Assembly: GCF_003177035.1 (NCBI RefSeq)
Contig: NZ_CP029488.1
Location: 3,540,501-3,604,500, forward strand
DNA length: 64,000 bases
Reading direction: 5' to 3'
Source: Salinisphaera sp. LB1
Lineage (GTDB): Bacteria > Pseudomonadota > Gammaproteobacteria > Nevskiales > Salinisphaeraceae
This document shows, in pieces, positions 16,289-25,338 of the stretch (position 1 is the stretch's first letter; the number at the start of each line of letters is the position of its first letter). The notes beneath the pieces were generated by a model that saw only the letters and a list, made by a program, of their open reading frames with translations, made no database searches and was not told where the DNA came from. The position numbers and the translations under genes were made by a program.

Positions 16289-17359
16289 TTAGCCGTGGAT
16301 CTTGTCGATCTGGTTCAGCGTAAGCTTACGCGCCGGAGCGGGCAGCGGCATGAAGTGAACCTGCTTGAGGTACTGCATGCTGTTGCCGCCATCCGAGCTC
16401 ACCGCCCAGGTCAGGAAGTTCTTCAGTTCCTTGGCGGTCTGCTCATCCGACTGCTTCGACTGTACGAGCACATACTCGTAGTTGATGATCGGATAGGACT
16501 TCTTGCCCGGCGCGAAAATCAGGCTGATGCGCTCGCTCTTCGGCGTCTTCGGCACCATCTGAGCGGCCGCCGCCGGGACAGTCTCCTCGTCCGGCTGGAC
16601 GAAGTTGCCGGCCTTGTTCTTCAGCATCGCTTCGCCCAGACCGGCCTTGTCGGTCTGATCCTTGTAGCTGACGCCGATGTAGGCGATCGAGTACGGATTG
16701 TTACCCAGCGCGGTCACCATGCCCGAGTTGCCGGTCGCCCCGATGGCGCCCTGCACGTTCGGCCAGCTGACGGTCGTGCCGTAACCCGCCTTCCAGTGAT
16801 GCCCGGCCGACTTGGTCAGGAACTGGGTGAACAGGAAGGTGTCGCCACTGCCGTCGGCGCGATGGAGCGGCACGATCTGCTTGTGCGGAAGATCGACGCC
16901 ATCGTTCATGGACTCGATCTTCTTGTTATCCCAGTAGCGGATCTTGCCGCTGTAGATCTCGGCCAGCACCGGACCGCTCAGCTTGAGATTGGCATCATTC
17001 TCGCCCGGCACATTATAGTTGACCATCTGCGAGGAAATCGCCACCGGGATGTTCAGCATGCCCGGATGCTTTTTCATCTGCGCGTTGCTGAGATAGGCAT
17101 CCGAAGCGCCCATCTGCACGATGCCCTGGGTCGACTGGGCAATGCCCGTGCCGCTGCCCGTGGCCGCCGTGTTGATTTTGAGATCGCTGTGGTTGCTGGT
17201 GTAGGCCGGCACCCAGAGGTTGAACAACGGATACAGCAGGCTGGAACCGGTTTCGGTCAGCGTCGTGGCACCGAAAGCCACGCCAACCGACGACACCGCC
17301 AGGGCGGCGCCGGCGATCGCTTTGACCGAACGACGGAAGGAAGGATGATTATCGAACAT
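16289..17359 (-). CDS. Second periplasmic phosphate-binding protein PstS
   Basis: 356 aa, PstS-type binding protein of a different subgroup from the copy at 2543-3595. The signal peptide includes AIAGAALAVSSVGVAFGA, followed by TTLTETGSSLLYPLFNLWVPAY. Phosphate-loop sequences NTAATGSGTGIAQSTQGIVQMGASDAYL and LHRADGSGDTFLFTQFL are present. A Pho box lies upstream and pstC2-pstA2 follow. The organism therefore carries two Pst binding proteins under PhoB control. Whether they differ in affinity or pH optimum cannot be read from the sequence. Confidence 0.94.
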   Translation of the reverse strand: MFDNHPSFRRSVKAIAGAALAVSSVGVAFGATTLTETGSSLLYPLFNLWVPAYTSNHSDLKINTAATGSGTGIAQSTQGIVQMGASDAYLSNAQMKKHPGMLNIPVAISSQMVNYNVPGENDANLKLSGPVLAEIYSGKIRYWDNKKIESMNDGVDLPHKQIVPLHRADGSGDTFLFTQFLTKSAGHHWKAGYGTTVSWPNVQGAIGATGNSGMVTALGNNPYSIAYIGVSYKDQTDKAGLGEAMLKNKAGNFVQPDEETVPAAAAQMVPKTPKSERISLIFAPGKKSYPIINYEYVLVQSKQSDEQTAKELKNFLTWAVSSDGGNSMQYLKQVHFMPLPAPARKLTLNQIDKIHG

Positions 17360-17421
17360 AAACCTCGTGCTCCTAATATTTTTAGGTGAAGCGCCCTAGG
17401 TCTTCGCAATAGGGTATCCAC

Positions 17422-17455
17422 ACTTTGCATGGACTATGTGACGGAAACATGACAA
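17422..17455 (-). promoter_or_regulatory. Pho box of the pstS2 operon
   Basis: On the minus strand: TTGTCAT-GTTT-CCGTCAC (17455-17438), then 10 bp, then CAAAGT (17427-17422) where a -10 should be. The repeats are good; the -10 is poor, suggesting strong dependence on PhoB or a start slightly further on. It lies about 65-95 bp before the pstS2 start. Confidence 0.75.
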
Positions 17456-17473
17456 CACGTTCTCGGCCCGGGC

Positions 17474-18487
17474 TCATTTATTTCGCGAAATCGCCCTCAC
17501 GCAATCGTTAACCAACGCCGGCCCCCGATAGATCAGCCCACTATAAATCTGCACCGCACGGGCCCCGGCCGCAATCTTGGCCGCCGCATCCGCGCCGTTC
17601 ATGATGCCGCCCACGCCGATGATCGGTATATCCCCCGCAAGACGCGCATACAGCGCGGTAATCACGCGATTGGAGGCCGCCCGCACGGGCCGTCCGCTCA
17701 CGCCGCCCGCCGCCTCGCGCCAGGCCAGAGGCAGAGCGGCGCGCGCCGTCGTGGTGTTGGTCGCGATCACGCCGTCGATGCGATGGTAACGTAGCCGTGC
17801 CACGATCGCGTCGATGCCGGTCTCGTCCAGATCCGGGGCGATCTTGAGCGCAAGAGGCACATAGCGCCCACGCGCCTCGGCCAGCCAGTTGCGCTCAGCC
17901 ACGACCGCCGCCAGCAGCGCATCCAGTGCATCCTCGCCCTGCCAGTCACGCAACCCCGCGGTGTTCGGCGACGACACATTGATCGTGACGTAATGGGCCG
18001 CGTCGTAAACCGTGGCCAGTGCCGATATATAGTCGTCGACCGCCCGGTCGGCCGGAGTGTCCTTGTTCTTGCCGATGTTGATGCCGAGCACGCCGTCGTA
18101 TCGCGACGACGCCAGATGCGCCACCAGCGCCGCTGCCCCGGCGTTGTTGAAGCCAAAGCGATTGAGCAACGCGCGCTGCTCGGGCAGTCGAAACAGGCGC
18201 GGTTTCGGATTGCCGGGCTGGGGCTTCGGCGTGACCGTGCCGACCTCGATGAAGCCGAAGCCCAGACCGGCCAGCCCGTCCACATGCGCGCCGTTCTTAT
18301 CGAGCCCGGCGGCCAGGCCCACCGGATTGGGCAGGGTCAGCCCCATCAGTTCCGTGGGCAGCGCGGGCACGCGCGCGCCATAGAGGCGATGCGCGAGCGA
18401 GGCGAAGCGCGACAATTGATCCAGGGTGAGCTCATGCGCGCGTTCGGCCTCGAGGCCGAATAATGCCGGTCGAATCAGCGAATACAT
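17474..18487 (-). CDS. pyrD: Dihydroorotate dehydrogenase (quinone), class 2
   Basis: FMN enzyme oxidising dihydroorotate to orotate with membrane quinone, in pyrimidine synthesis; 337 aa (E. coli 336). It has the class 2 N-terminal amphipathic region ([21 protein letters not shown]). [14 protein letters not shown] and [17 protein letters not shown] (catalytic Ser of class 2 enzymes) are present, with the FMN-phosphate loop [19 protein letters not shown]. It is a single gene with its own leader, divergent from dusA. Its start lies about 90 bp from the dusA start. Confidence 0.96.
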   Translation of the reverse strand: MYSLIRPALFGLEAERAHELTLDQLSRFASLAHRLYGARVPALPTELMGLTLPNPVGLAAGLDKNGAHVDGLAGLGFGFIEVGTVTPKPQPGNPKPRLFRLPEQRALLNRFGFNNAGAAALVAHLASSRYDGVLGINIGKNKDTPADRAVDDYISALATVYDAAHYVTINVSSPNTAGLRDWQGEDALDALLAAVVAERNWLAEARGRYVPLALKIAPDLDETGIDAIVARLRYHRIDGVIATNTTTARAALPLAWREAAGGVSGRPVRAASNRVITALYARLAGDIPIIGVGGIMNGADAAAKIAAGARAVQIYSGLIYRGPALVNDCVRAISRNK

Positions 18488-18580
18488 GCGAATGCGGGCT
18501 TGGAATGCCGGCCTATTGTGCGGGCTGGAACGACGCAGCGCACGATTTGGCCTGCGCGGCCATGATGCGATAATAGCAGC

Positions 18581-19591
18581 ATGACCAAATATTCACGCCG
18601 TAACCCGCCGGGCGCCCGGCTGTCCATCGCGCCCATGATGGACTGGACCACCCCGGCCCAGCGCTACTTCATGCGCCGCATCACGCGCCATGCGCTGCTG
18701 TATACCGAGATGGTCACCACCGCGGCGCTGATCCACGGCGATACGGCCCGGTTTCTGGATTATCACGCCGACGAGCATCCATTGGCGCTACAGCTCGGGG
18801 GCAGCGATCCGGCGGCCATGGCGCACTGCGCGCTGCTGGCCGAGAACGCCGGCTTCGACGAGGTCGACATCAACGTCGGCTGCCCGTCGGACCGCGTCCA
18901 GAACGGCGCGTTCGGTGCCTGCATGATGGCCGAACCCGGGCGCATTGCCGATTGCGTGGCCGACATGAAGGCCCGCGTCGCCATCCCGGTGACGGTCAAG
19001 ACCCGCATCGGCATCGATCATCAGGACAGCTATGAATTCCTGCACGATTTCGCCTCGCGCGTGGCCGAGGCCGGCGCGGACCGGCTGATCGTGCATGCGC
19101 GCAAGGCCTGGTTGTCGGGCCTCTCGCCCAAGGAAAACCGCGAAGTGCCGCCACTCGACTATGCCCGAGTACACCGGCTGGCGGCCGATTTTCCGGATCT
19201 GCCGATGTCGATCAACGGCGGCATCGTGGATCTGGATACGGCCGAAACCCAACTCGCACATGTCGACGGCGTGATGATCGGGCGCGAGGCCTATCGCAAC
19301 CCCTATGCGATGGCCGGGGTGGATTCGCGCTTTTTCGGTGACGACGCCCCCGTGCCCTCGCGCCTGGATGTGGTCGAGGCCATGCGGGGCTATATCGCCA
19401 ACCACCTCGCCGCTGGCGGCCAGCTCAAAAGCATCACCCGCCACATGCTGGGATTGTTCCATGCCCAGCCCGGCGGTCGCGCCTGGCGGCGCGTGCTGTC
19501 CGAACAGGGCAATCGGCCGGACGCGGGTCTTGAGGTTCTTGATGCGGCGCTAACCTGCGTCGCCCCGACCACCGATGCGGTGCTGACGTAG
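18581..19591 (+). CDS. dusA: tRNA-dihydrouridine synthase A
   Basis: Flavoenzyme reducing uridines 20 and 20a of the tRNA D-loop; 336 aa. The start [24 protein letters not shown] contains the family motif APMMDWT. The active-site loop [19 protein letters not shown] carries the catalytic Cys. [23 protein letters not shown] and INGGI are DusA-type. The C-terminal helical tRNA-binding part includes [20 protein letters not shown]. It is divergent from pyrD. Confidence 0.95.
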   Translation: MTKYSRRNPPGARLSIAPMMDWTTPAQRYFMRRITRHALLYTEMVTTAALIHGDTARFLDYHADEHPLALQLGGSDPAAMAHCALLAENAGFDEVDINVGCPSDRVQNGAFGACMMAEPGRIADCVADMKARVAIPVTVKTRIGIDHQDSYEFLHDFASRVAEAGADRLIVHARKAWLSGLSPKENREVPPLDYARVHRLAADFPDLPMSINGGIVDLDTAETQLAHVDGVMIGREAYRNPYAMAGVDSRFFGDDAPVPSRLDVVEAMRGYIANHLAAGGQLKSITRHMLGLFHAQPGGRAWRRVLSEQGNRPDAGLEVLDAALTCVAPTTDAVLT

Positions 19592-19645
19592 GCAACACCG
19601 GCGCATTGCCGCACAATAGCGGTTTTTGCGCAGAGCCTGTTCATC

Positions 19646-20131
19646 ATGGTGATTTTCAAGACCAACCTCGGCGACATTCATATCGATGTCGACGAACACA
19701 ACGCCCCGATCTCGGCCGAGAACTTTCTCACCTATGTTCGCGACGGCTTTTACGACGGTGTGATCTTTCATCGCGTGATCCCGGGCTTCGTCGTCCAGGG
19801 CGGTGGGTTCGACGAAAACTTCAACCAGAAGACCACGCGCGCGCCGATCAAGAACGAATCCGCCAACGGGCTGGACAATGAGCGCGGTACCCTGTCGATG
19901 GCGCGCACCCAGGACCCGGATTCGGCCACCTCGCAGTTCTTCATCAATCTCGAAGACAACGAGGCCCTCAACGACATGGGCACACGACCCGGCTATGCCG
20001 TGTTCGGTCGCGTGGTCGAGGGCATGGAAGTGGTCGACGCCATCGCCAAGGTGCCCACCGGCGCCGCCGGGCCGTTCCGTCAGGACGTTCCGCAGGACAC
20101 CGTTCGCATCGAGTCGGCGGAAATCGTCTGA
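19646..20131 (+). CDS. ppiB: Cytoplasmic cyclophilin-type peptidyl-prolyl isomerase
   Basis: Prolyl cis-trans isomerase of the PpiB type, 161 aa (E. coli 164), with no signal peptide. Catalytic and binding sequences [37 protein letters not shown] and [18 protein letters not shown] are intact. The lpxH start lies 10 bp after its stop codon. The pair ppiB-lpxH is a common arrangement in gammaproteobacteria. Confidence 0.95.
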   Translation: MVIFKTNLGDIHIDVDEHNAPISAENFLTYVRDGFYDGVIFHRVIPGFVVQGGGFDENFNQKTTRAPIKNESANGLDNERGTLSMARTQDPDSATSQFFINLEDNEALNDMGTRPGYAVFGRVVEGMEVVDAIAKVPTGAAGPFRQDVPQDTVRIESAEIV

Positions 20132-20141
20132 TTGGCGCGCC

Positions 20142-20876
20142 GTGGCCGCGACCCACTTCATCGCCGATCTGCACCTGATCGACGATCGCGAGCCGGCTGC
20201 GTGCCGGCTCGCCGGCTATCTGGGCGGTCCGGCGCGCGCCGCCGATGCGTTATATGTGCTGGGCGATCTGTTCGATGTCTGGATCGGCGACGATGGCTCG
20301 ATCCCGCAGCATGCGGCCACGCTGGATGCGTTCGCCGCACTCGCCCACACGGGCACGCCGATCTTCTTCATTCGCGGCAACCGTGATTTCGCTGTGGGGC
20401 CGAGCTTCGAATCGCGCAGCCGAATGCAGATTCTGGACGACCCGACGGCTGTCAGGCTTCACGGCGTGCCCACCCTGCTCGCCCACGGCGATGTATTCTG
20501 CAGCGACGACAGTGCCCATCAGGCATTTCGGGCGAAGTACAGCGACGCCCGCTGGCGACAACGGCGCCTTGCCCTGCCCTTGTGGCTGCGGCGCACGGTG
20601 GCACGGCGCGCGCGGCGCCGTTCAGCTCGGGCGAAAACCCGCAAGCCGATGCGCATCATGGATGTGAACGCGGCGACCGTGGCGAGCATGGCCGACGAAT
20701 ACCGGGCCCAGCGGATCATCCACGGCCATACCCACCGGCCCGCCGATCATCTGGACGGCGATATTGCACGCTATGTGCTGGCCGACTGGCGCGACGACCG
20801 CAGCGAAGTATTGATCGTGGACGACAACGGCGTCGCGCGCCGGCGCCTGGATCACGCCGGGCGCTTCATCGACTGA
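20142..20876 (+). CDS. lpxH: UDP-2,3-diacylglucosamine diphosphatase LpxH
   Basis: Calcineurin-like Mn-dependent phosphoesterase making lipid X in lipid A synthesis, at the inner-membrane face; 244 aa. All metal-site blocks are present: FIADLHL, LGDLFDVWIGDD, RGNRDF, LAHGDVFCSDD and IIHGHTHRP. The start is the GTG at 20142, 10 bp after ppiB, which places FIADLHL close to the N-terminus as in the family. A longer frame from 19803 runs through ppiB and is rejected. The stop codon abuts the convergent DUF455 gene. Confidence 0.93.
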   Translation: MAATHFIADLHLIDDREPAACRLAGYLGGPARAADALYVLGDLFDVWIGDDGSIPQHAATLDAFAALAHTGTPIFFIRGNRDFAVGPSFESRSRMQILDDPTAVRLHGVPTLLAHGDVFCSDDSAHQAFRAKYSDARWRQRRLALPLWLRRTVARRARRRSARAKTRKPMRIMDVNAATVASMADEYRAQRIIHGHTHRPADHLDGDIARYVLADWRDDRSEVLIVDDNGVARRRLDHAGRFID

Positions 20877-21674
20877 TTACGGTCGCTGCGCGTCGCGCGC
20901 GGTCAGTTCATCCAGTTCCGGCTCGGAAAAACGCGCCTCGCGCCGTGCGGCGAGGTTGTACGGCCCGGGCGGGCCGCCGTTCATGTATTCATCCAGCAAT
21001 TTGAAGAAGGTCTCGTCCGGGTCGAGTCCACGTGGCTCGGCGAAGTAGCGAAACCACTTGCTGCCGATCTCCACGTGCGGCACTTCCTCGGCCAGAATCT
21101 GCTCGAAGATGGCAACGGTCTTGTCATCGCCGACGCGCTTGAGTTTTTCGATCATGCCGGGCGTGACATCGAGTCCACGTGCTTCCAGTACACGCGGCAC
21201 CAGGGCCATGCGCACCATCGGGTCGTGCGCGGTCTTGACCGCCATTTCCCACAGTCCGTTGTGGGCATCGAAATCGCCGTAGGCATAGCCGAAATCGGCC
21301 AGCCGGTCATTGAGCATCTCGAAGTGGCGTGACTCGTCGGCGGCCATCGACAACCAGTCGGCATAATAATCGGCCGGCAGTCCGCGATAGCGATACGCCG
21401 CGTCCAGCCCCAGATTGATCGCGTTGAACTCGATATGGGCGATGGCATGAATGAGCGCGGCGCGGCCATGGTCGGAGCCCAGGCCGCGCCGCGCCAGCTT
21501 GGCCGGATGCACCAGCGCCGGACGCGCCGGGCGCCCCGGCACCGGCACGGCTTGTGCTGCGCCGGACGCGGCGGACAACCCGCTGGAGTCGGCCGCGTGC
21601 AATGCCCGCGTGGCGAGGCATTTCGCCCGCGGCTCGCACGCCATGAGCGCGGCATGCACGTCATCCGGCGTCAT
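20877..21674 (-). CDS. DUF455 ferritin-like protein
   Basis: 265 aa, DUF455 family with a ferritin-like four-helix core expected to hold a di-metal site. Candidate ligands lie in HAIAHIEFNAINLG, ADESRHFEML and LAEEVPHVEIGSKWF, the E-x-x-H pattern of diiron carboxylate proteins, related in fold to the tRNA hydroxylase MiaE. Substrate is unknown. The ATG overlaps the metZ stop by one base (TGATG), so it is translationally coupled to metZ and probably shares its SAM-riboswitch control. That coupling is seen; any link to sulfur metabolism is inference. Confidence 0.8.
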   Translation of the reverse strand: MTPDDVHAALMACEPRAKCLATRALHAADSSGLSAASGAAQAVPVPGRPARPALVHPAKLARRGLGSDHGRAALIHAIAHIEFNAINLGLDAAYRYRGLPADYYADWLSMAADESRHFEMLNDRLADFGYAYGDFDAHNGLWEMAVKTAHDPMVRMALVPRVLEARGLDVTPGMIEKLKRVGDDKTVAIFEQILAEEVPHVEIGSKWFRYFAEPRGLDPDETFFKLLDEYMNGGPPGPYNLAARREARFSEPELDELTARDAQRP

Positions 21675-22864
21675 CAGGCGGCCAGGCCCCGCCCGAGATC
21701 GGCCATGATGTCGTCCACGTTCTCCAGCCCCACCGAGACCCGGATCAGGCCCTCGCCGATACCGGCCCGGGCACGGGCCTCGGCCGAGATGCGGGCATGG
21801 GTGGTACTGGCGGGATGGACGATGGTGGTGCGGGTATCGCCGAGATTGGCGGTGATCGACAGCATCCGGGTGGCGTTGATGAGCTTGAACGCATTCTCGC
21901 GGCCGCCCCTCACATCGAACGACACGATGCCGCCAAAGCCGCCCGGCTGCTGTTTCGCGGCCAGGTCATGCTGCGGATGCGACGCCAGACCGGGGTAATA
22001 GACATGCGCCACACCGGGCTGGGTTTCCAGCCACTGGGCGAGCCGGGCCGCGCCGTCGCAATGCGCGCGCATCCGCACTTCCAGCGTCTCCAGCGCCTTG
22101 TAGAAAATCCAGGCGTTGAACGGGCTCATGCTCGGCCCGCAGGTGCGCAGGAAACGAAAGACCTGGTTGCCGACGATATCGGCATCGCCCACGACCGCCC
22201 CGCCAAGCGCCCGCCCCTGGCCATCGAGATACTTGGTAGCCGAGTGCGTCACGATATGCGCGCCCAGCTCCAGTGGGCGCTGCAGCGCGGGCGTACAGAA
22301 GCAATTGTCGACCACCAGCCTGGCGCCGTGCGCCTCGGCCAGCGCCCCGAGTGCGCCGAGATCGACGATCTCGGTCAGCGGGTTGGACGGTGTTTCCACG
22401 AACAGCATCTTCGTGTTCGGTTCGATCGCGGCCTGCCAGGCGTCGACATCCGCCGGCGCCACGTAGCTGGTGCGGATGCCGAGCTTGCCGAGGTAATTGT
22501 TGAACAGGCCGATGGTGGAACCGAACAGGGTATGCGCGGCCACGATATGGTCTCCGGCCTCGAGCGTGGCCAGACAGGTCGCCAGAATCGCGGCCATGCC
22601 GGAACCGGTGGCCACACACGCCTCGCCGCCTTCCATCGCCGCCAGCCGATCGCAGAAGGCATCCACGGTCGGGTTGGTGAAACGCGAATAGATGTTGCCC
22701 GGTTCGTCGCCGGCGAAGCGCGCCGCACAGGCCTCGGCCGAATCGAACACGAAGCTCGAGGTCATGTAGATGGCGCTGCTGTGCTCGCCTTCGGGGCTGC
22801 GATGGGTGCCGGCGCGTACACCGCGTGTGGCGGTGCCCCATTCGGGATCGAAATCGGTGCTCAT
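21674..22864 (-). CDS. metZ: O-succinylhomoserine sulfhydrylase
   Basis: PLP enzyme making homocysteine from O-succinylhomoserine and sulfide (direct sulfhydrylation) in methionine synthesis; 396 aa. The PLP lysine lies in HSATKYLDGQGR. Cofactor-site sequences MEGGEACVATGSGMAAI and LVVDNCFCTPALQRPL match MetZ, as does GNIYSRFTNPTVDAF. I chose the ATG at 22864 because AGGAGA sits 5 bases before it; an in-frame ATG 15 bases upstream has no such site. In pseudomonads purF-metZ is a pair; here a NYN gene intervenes. The gene has its own promoter, a SAM-II-like riboswitch and a terminator in its leader. Confidence 0.95.
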   Translation of the reverse strand: MSTDFDPEWGTATRGVRAGTHRSPEGEHSSAIYMTSSFVFDSAEACAARFAGDEPGNIYSRFTNPTVDAFCDRLAAMEGGEACVATGSGMAAILATCLATLEAGDHIVAAHTLFGSTIGLFNNYLGKLGIRTSYVAPADVDAWQAAIEPNTKMLFVETPSNPLTEIVDLGALGALAEAHGARLVVDNCFCTPALQRPLELGAHIVTHSATKYLDGQGRALGGAVVGDADIVGNQVFRFLRTCGPSMSPFNAWIFYKALETLEVRMRAHCDGAARLAQWLETQPGVAHVYYPGLASHPQHDLAAKQQPGGFGGIVSFDVRGGRENAFKLINATRMLSITANLGDTRTTIVHPASTTHARISAEARARAGIGEGLIRVSVGLENVDDIMADLGRGLAA

Positions 22865-22893
22865 GATGCTCTCCTGCATGGGTCGGCAGACAC

Positions 22894-22924
22894 AAAAAAA
22901 CCCGCTGGCGCATAACGCCGCAGG
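22894..22924 (-). terminator. Leader terminator (expression platform) of metZ
   Basis: On the minus strand a GC stem with one bulged A (22924-22916 with 22910-22901, loop TTATG) is followed by seven T residues (22900-22894). It ends 30 bases before the metZ start and about 12 bases after the riboswitch core, the usual place for an attenuator. It would also stop read-through from the purF operon. Confidence 0.85.
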
Positions 22925-22936
22925 CCGCCTGTCTGA

Positions 22937-23011
22937 CCGGTTCGTTTAGCGGCATTTGTTCAGCCATCGGCGATGGCCCGCGCCCGCAAGCTGTTGCAAA
23001 TCGGCGCGCGG
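22937..23011 (-). promoter_or_regulatory. SAM-II-like (SAM-alpha) riboswitch in the metZ leader
   Basis: In order on the minus strand: P1 5' arm CCGCGCGCC (23011-23003), GATTTG (23002-22997), GCTTGC (22991-22986), P1 3' arm GGGCGCGG (22985-22978), an extra 6-bp hairpin (22977-22963), TGAACAAATG (22962-22953) and GCTAAA (22950-22945). This order, P1 enclosing GAUUUG and GCUUGC and then an A-rich strand and GCUAAA, is the conserved SAM-II core as I recall it. The gene downstream is a classical SAM-II target. The extra hairpin between P1 and the A-rich strand is unusual. SAM binding would be expected to favour the terminator that follows. Confidence 0.75.
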
Positions 23012-23013
23012 CA

Positions 23014-23042
23014 AGTATGGCCCGAGGACGGGCCGGCATCAA
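23014..23042 (-). promoter_or_regulatory. Sigma70 promoter of metZ
   Basis: On the minus strand TTGATG (23042-23037), a 17-bp spacer, and CATACT (23019-23014). Transcription would start near 23008, at the first bases of the riboswitch P1 helix. The promoter lies 24-52 bp after the NYN stop codon and gives metZ expression independent of purF. Confidence 0.7.
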
Positions 23043-23065
23043 GCCCGATGGACCCGTTGGCGGCG

Positions 23066-23797
23066 CTACTTCAAGCGTACGTAAACGATGTGGGTATCGG
23101 CGTCGCTACGCGACTCGCGAAAATCCACGATCACGTAGTCCAGCGATTCCATCAGCTTGCTCAGCTTGGAAAAGCCGTAGTTGCGCGAATCGAACGACGG
23201 ATGGTTCTTGTTCACGTAGCTGCCCACCGCACCCAGCGGCGCCCAGCCGTCATCGCGCGAGACCGCTTCGATGGCCGTGGTGAGCATACGCCGCAGCTCC
23301 TTGGGATCGCCGGTGGGCGCCTTTTCGTCCCGGGCCGGTTCGGCCGCCAGGATTTCGGTGAACACGAACCGGTCGCAGGCCGAGACGAACGCCGGCGGCG
23401 TCTTTTTCTCGCCGAAGCCGTAAACCGCGAGCCCGGATTCCCGGATGCGCGTGGCCAGCCGCGTGTAGTCGCTGTCCGAAGACACGATCACGAAGCCGTC
23501 GAGATGCGCCTGATGGAGCAGATCCATGGCATCGATGATCAACGCCGCGTCGGTCGCATTCTTGCCGGTGGTGTAGGCGAATTGCTGGATCGGCTGGATT
23601 GCATGATCGTGCAGGGCCCGCTTCCAGCCCTTCAGATGGGTCGTGGTCCAGTCGCCGTAGGCCCGCTTGATACTGGCCAGCCCGAAGGTCGAGACTTCCG
23701 CCAGCAACTCGCCGCAGCGCGACGACGGCGCGTTGTCGGCATCGATGAGTACGGCGAGCTTGAGATTGTCGATCGCGGAGGACAACTCGCGCGTCAC
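23066..23797 (-). CDS. NYN-domain ribonuclease-like protein with C-terminal LOTUS/OST-HTH domain
   Basis: 243 aa. The N-terminal PIN-like NYN domain (about 10-150) keeps acidic residues in [31 protein letters not shown] and [16 protein letters not shown], the metal-binding pattern of NYN nucleases. The C-terminal part (about 165-240), [25 protein letters not shown] to VDFRE, matches the OST-HTH/LOTUS RNA-binding fold. The start is a GTG overlapping the purF stop (GTGA), so it is coupled to purF. This pairing of NYN and LOTUS is known in bacterial LabA-like proteins; the target RNA is unknown. It separates purF from metZ, which are adjacent in pseudomonads. Confidence 0.82.
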   Translation of the reverse strand: MTRELSSAIDNLKLAVLIDADNAPSSRCGELLAEVSTFGLASIKRAYGDWTTTHLKGWKRALHDHAIQPIQQFAYTTGKNATDAALIIDAMDLLHQAHLDGFVIVSSDSDYTRLATRIRESGLAVYGFGEKKTPPAFVSACDRFVFTEILAAEPARDEKAPTGDPKELRRMLTTAIEAVSRDDGWAPLGAVGSYVNKNHPSFDSRNYGFSKLSKLMESLDYVIVDFRESRSDADTHIVYVRLK

Positions 23798-25305
23798 GCG
23801 TCGTTATGGATTTCGAGCACGGCATTGTCCTTCTTGCGGCGCGCCTCGCGCGTGGCGTCCGCACGGAACAACTCGAGCTGTTCCAGATACTCGGCCGATA
23901 CATCCGCGGTGATGTAGTTGCCGGTGAACACCGAATCCTCGTAGCTCTGCAGCGCGTCGTTGCCGACCGACACCGCGCGCTTGAGATCGGCCATGTCCTG
24001 ATAGATCAGCCTGTCGGCACCGATGATTTCGGCGATCTCGTCGTCGGAGTGGCCATGCGCGACCAGTTCGGCCGCGCTGGGCATGTCGATGCCGTAGACG
24101 TTGGGGTAGCGCACCGGCGGCGCGGCGGAGGCGAAATAGACCTTGTTCGCCCCTGCGTCGCGTGCCATCTCGATGATCTGGCGCGACGTCGTGCCGCGCA
24201 CGATCGAGTCGTCGACCAGCAACACATTCTTGCCGGCGAATTCCAGGTCGATCGGGTTCAGCTTCTTGCGCACCGATTTCACCCGCTGCTGCTGGCCCGG
24301 CATGATGAAGGTGCGGCCGATATAGCGGTTCTTGATGAAGCCTTCGCGATACTTTATGTCGAGCTGGCTGGCCAGCTCCACCGCCGCCGTGCGGCTGGTC
24401 GAGGGGATCGGGATCACCACGTCGATATCGTGATCGGGCCACTCGCGCCGGATCTTGTCGGCAAGATAGGTGCCCATGCGCAGCCGCGCCTTGTAGACAT
24501 AGACATCGTCGATGACCGAGTCCGGACGCGCGAGATAGACGTATTCGAAAATACACGGCGAGTGATACGGCTGGTCGGCACACTGCTGGACATGGATCTC
24601 GCCGTCGAGCGTGATCACCACGGCCTCGCCGGGGCCGATATCGCCCAGGCGCTCGAAACCGAGCGCGTCCAGCGCCACCGATTCGGAGGCGATCATGTAA
24701 TCCGTGCCGTCGGCGGTCTCGCGTTTGCCGTAGACCGCCGGGCGGATACCATTGGGGTCGCGGAAGCCGACCAGTCCGTAACCCGTGATCAGCGCGGTGG
24801 CCGCGTAACCGCCGCGACAGCGGCGATGCACCGCCGCTACCGCCTCGAAGATATCCTCGGGCGCCAGCTGCAGACGCTCGCTCTGCATCAGTTCGTGGGC
24901 AAACACGTTGAGCAGGATCTCGGTATCGGAGTCGGTATTCAGATGCCGCCGGTCCGAGCGATACAGTTCGTCCTTGAGCTGGTCGGCGTTGGTCAGATTG
25001 CCATTGTGCGACAGGCAGATGCCATACGGCGTGTTGACGTAGAACGGCTGCGCCTCGGCGGTGGAATCCACCCCGGCCGTCGGATAGCGGACATGCCCGA
25101 CGCCCGCGTTGCCGACCAGCCGCAGCATGTGGTCGGTATGAAACACATCCCGCACCAGGCCGTTATCCTTGCGCAGATACAGACGTCTGCCGTCCGTGGT
25201 GACGATGCCGGCCGCGTCCTGGCCGCGGTGCTGCAGCACCGTCAGCGCATCATAGATATCCTGATTGACCGGGGAGGTCGAGACCATCCCAACAATGCCG
25301 CACAT
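23794..25305 (-). CDS. purF: Amidophosphoribosyltransferase
   Basis: First enzyme of purine synthesis: glutamine and PRPP to phosphoribosylamine; 503 aa (E. coli 505). The N-terminal nucleophile glutaminase starts MCGIVGMVS with Cys2 directly after Met, so no propeptide is removed. The PRPP-binding motif [18 protein letters not shown] is intact, and [20 protein letters not shown] is typical. It lies 33 bp after cvpA, the conserved order in gammaproteobacteria. Confidence 0.97.
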   Translation of the reverse strand: MCGIVGMVSTSPVNQDIYDALTVLQHRGQDAAGIVTTDGRRLYLRKDNGLVRDVFHTDHMLRLVGNAGVGHVRYPTAGVDSTAEAQPFYVNTPYGICLSHNGNLTNADQLKDELYRSDRRHLNTDSDTEILLNVFAHELMQSERLQLAPEDIFEAVAAVHRRCRGGYAATALITGYGLVGFRDPNGIRPAVYGKRETADGTDYMIASESVALDALGFERLGDIGPGEAVVITLDGEIHVQQCADQPYHSPCIFEYVYLARPDSVIDDVYVYKARLRMGTYLADKIRREWPDHDIDVVIPIPSTSRTAAVELASQLDIKYREGFIKNRYIGRTFIMPGQQQRVKSVRKKLNPIDLEFAGKNVLLVDDSIVRGTTSRQIIEMARDAGANKVYFASAAPPVRYPNVYGIDMPSAAELVAHGHSDDEIAEIIGADRLIYQDMADLKRAVSVGNDALQSYEDSVFTGNYITADVSAEYLEQLELFRADATREARRKKDNAVLEIHNDA

Positions 25306-25338
25306 AAGCGAGTCGCTCGGTTTGGAGAAGGAAAAATG

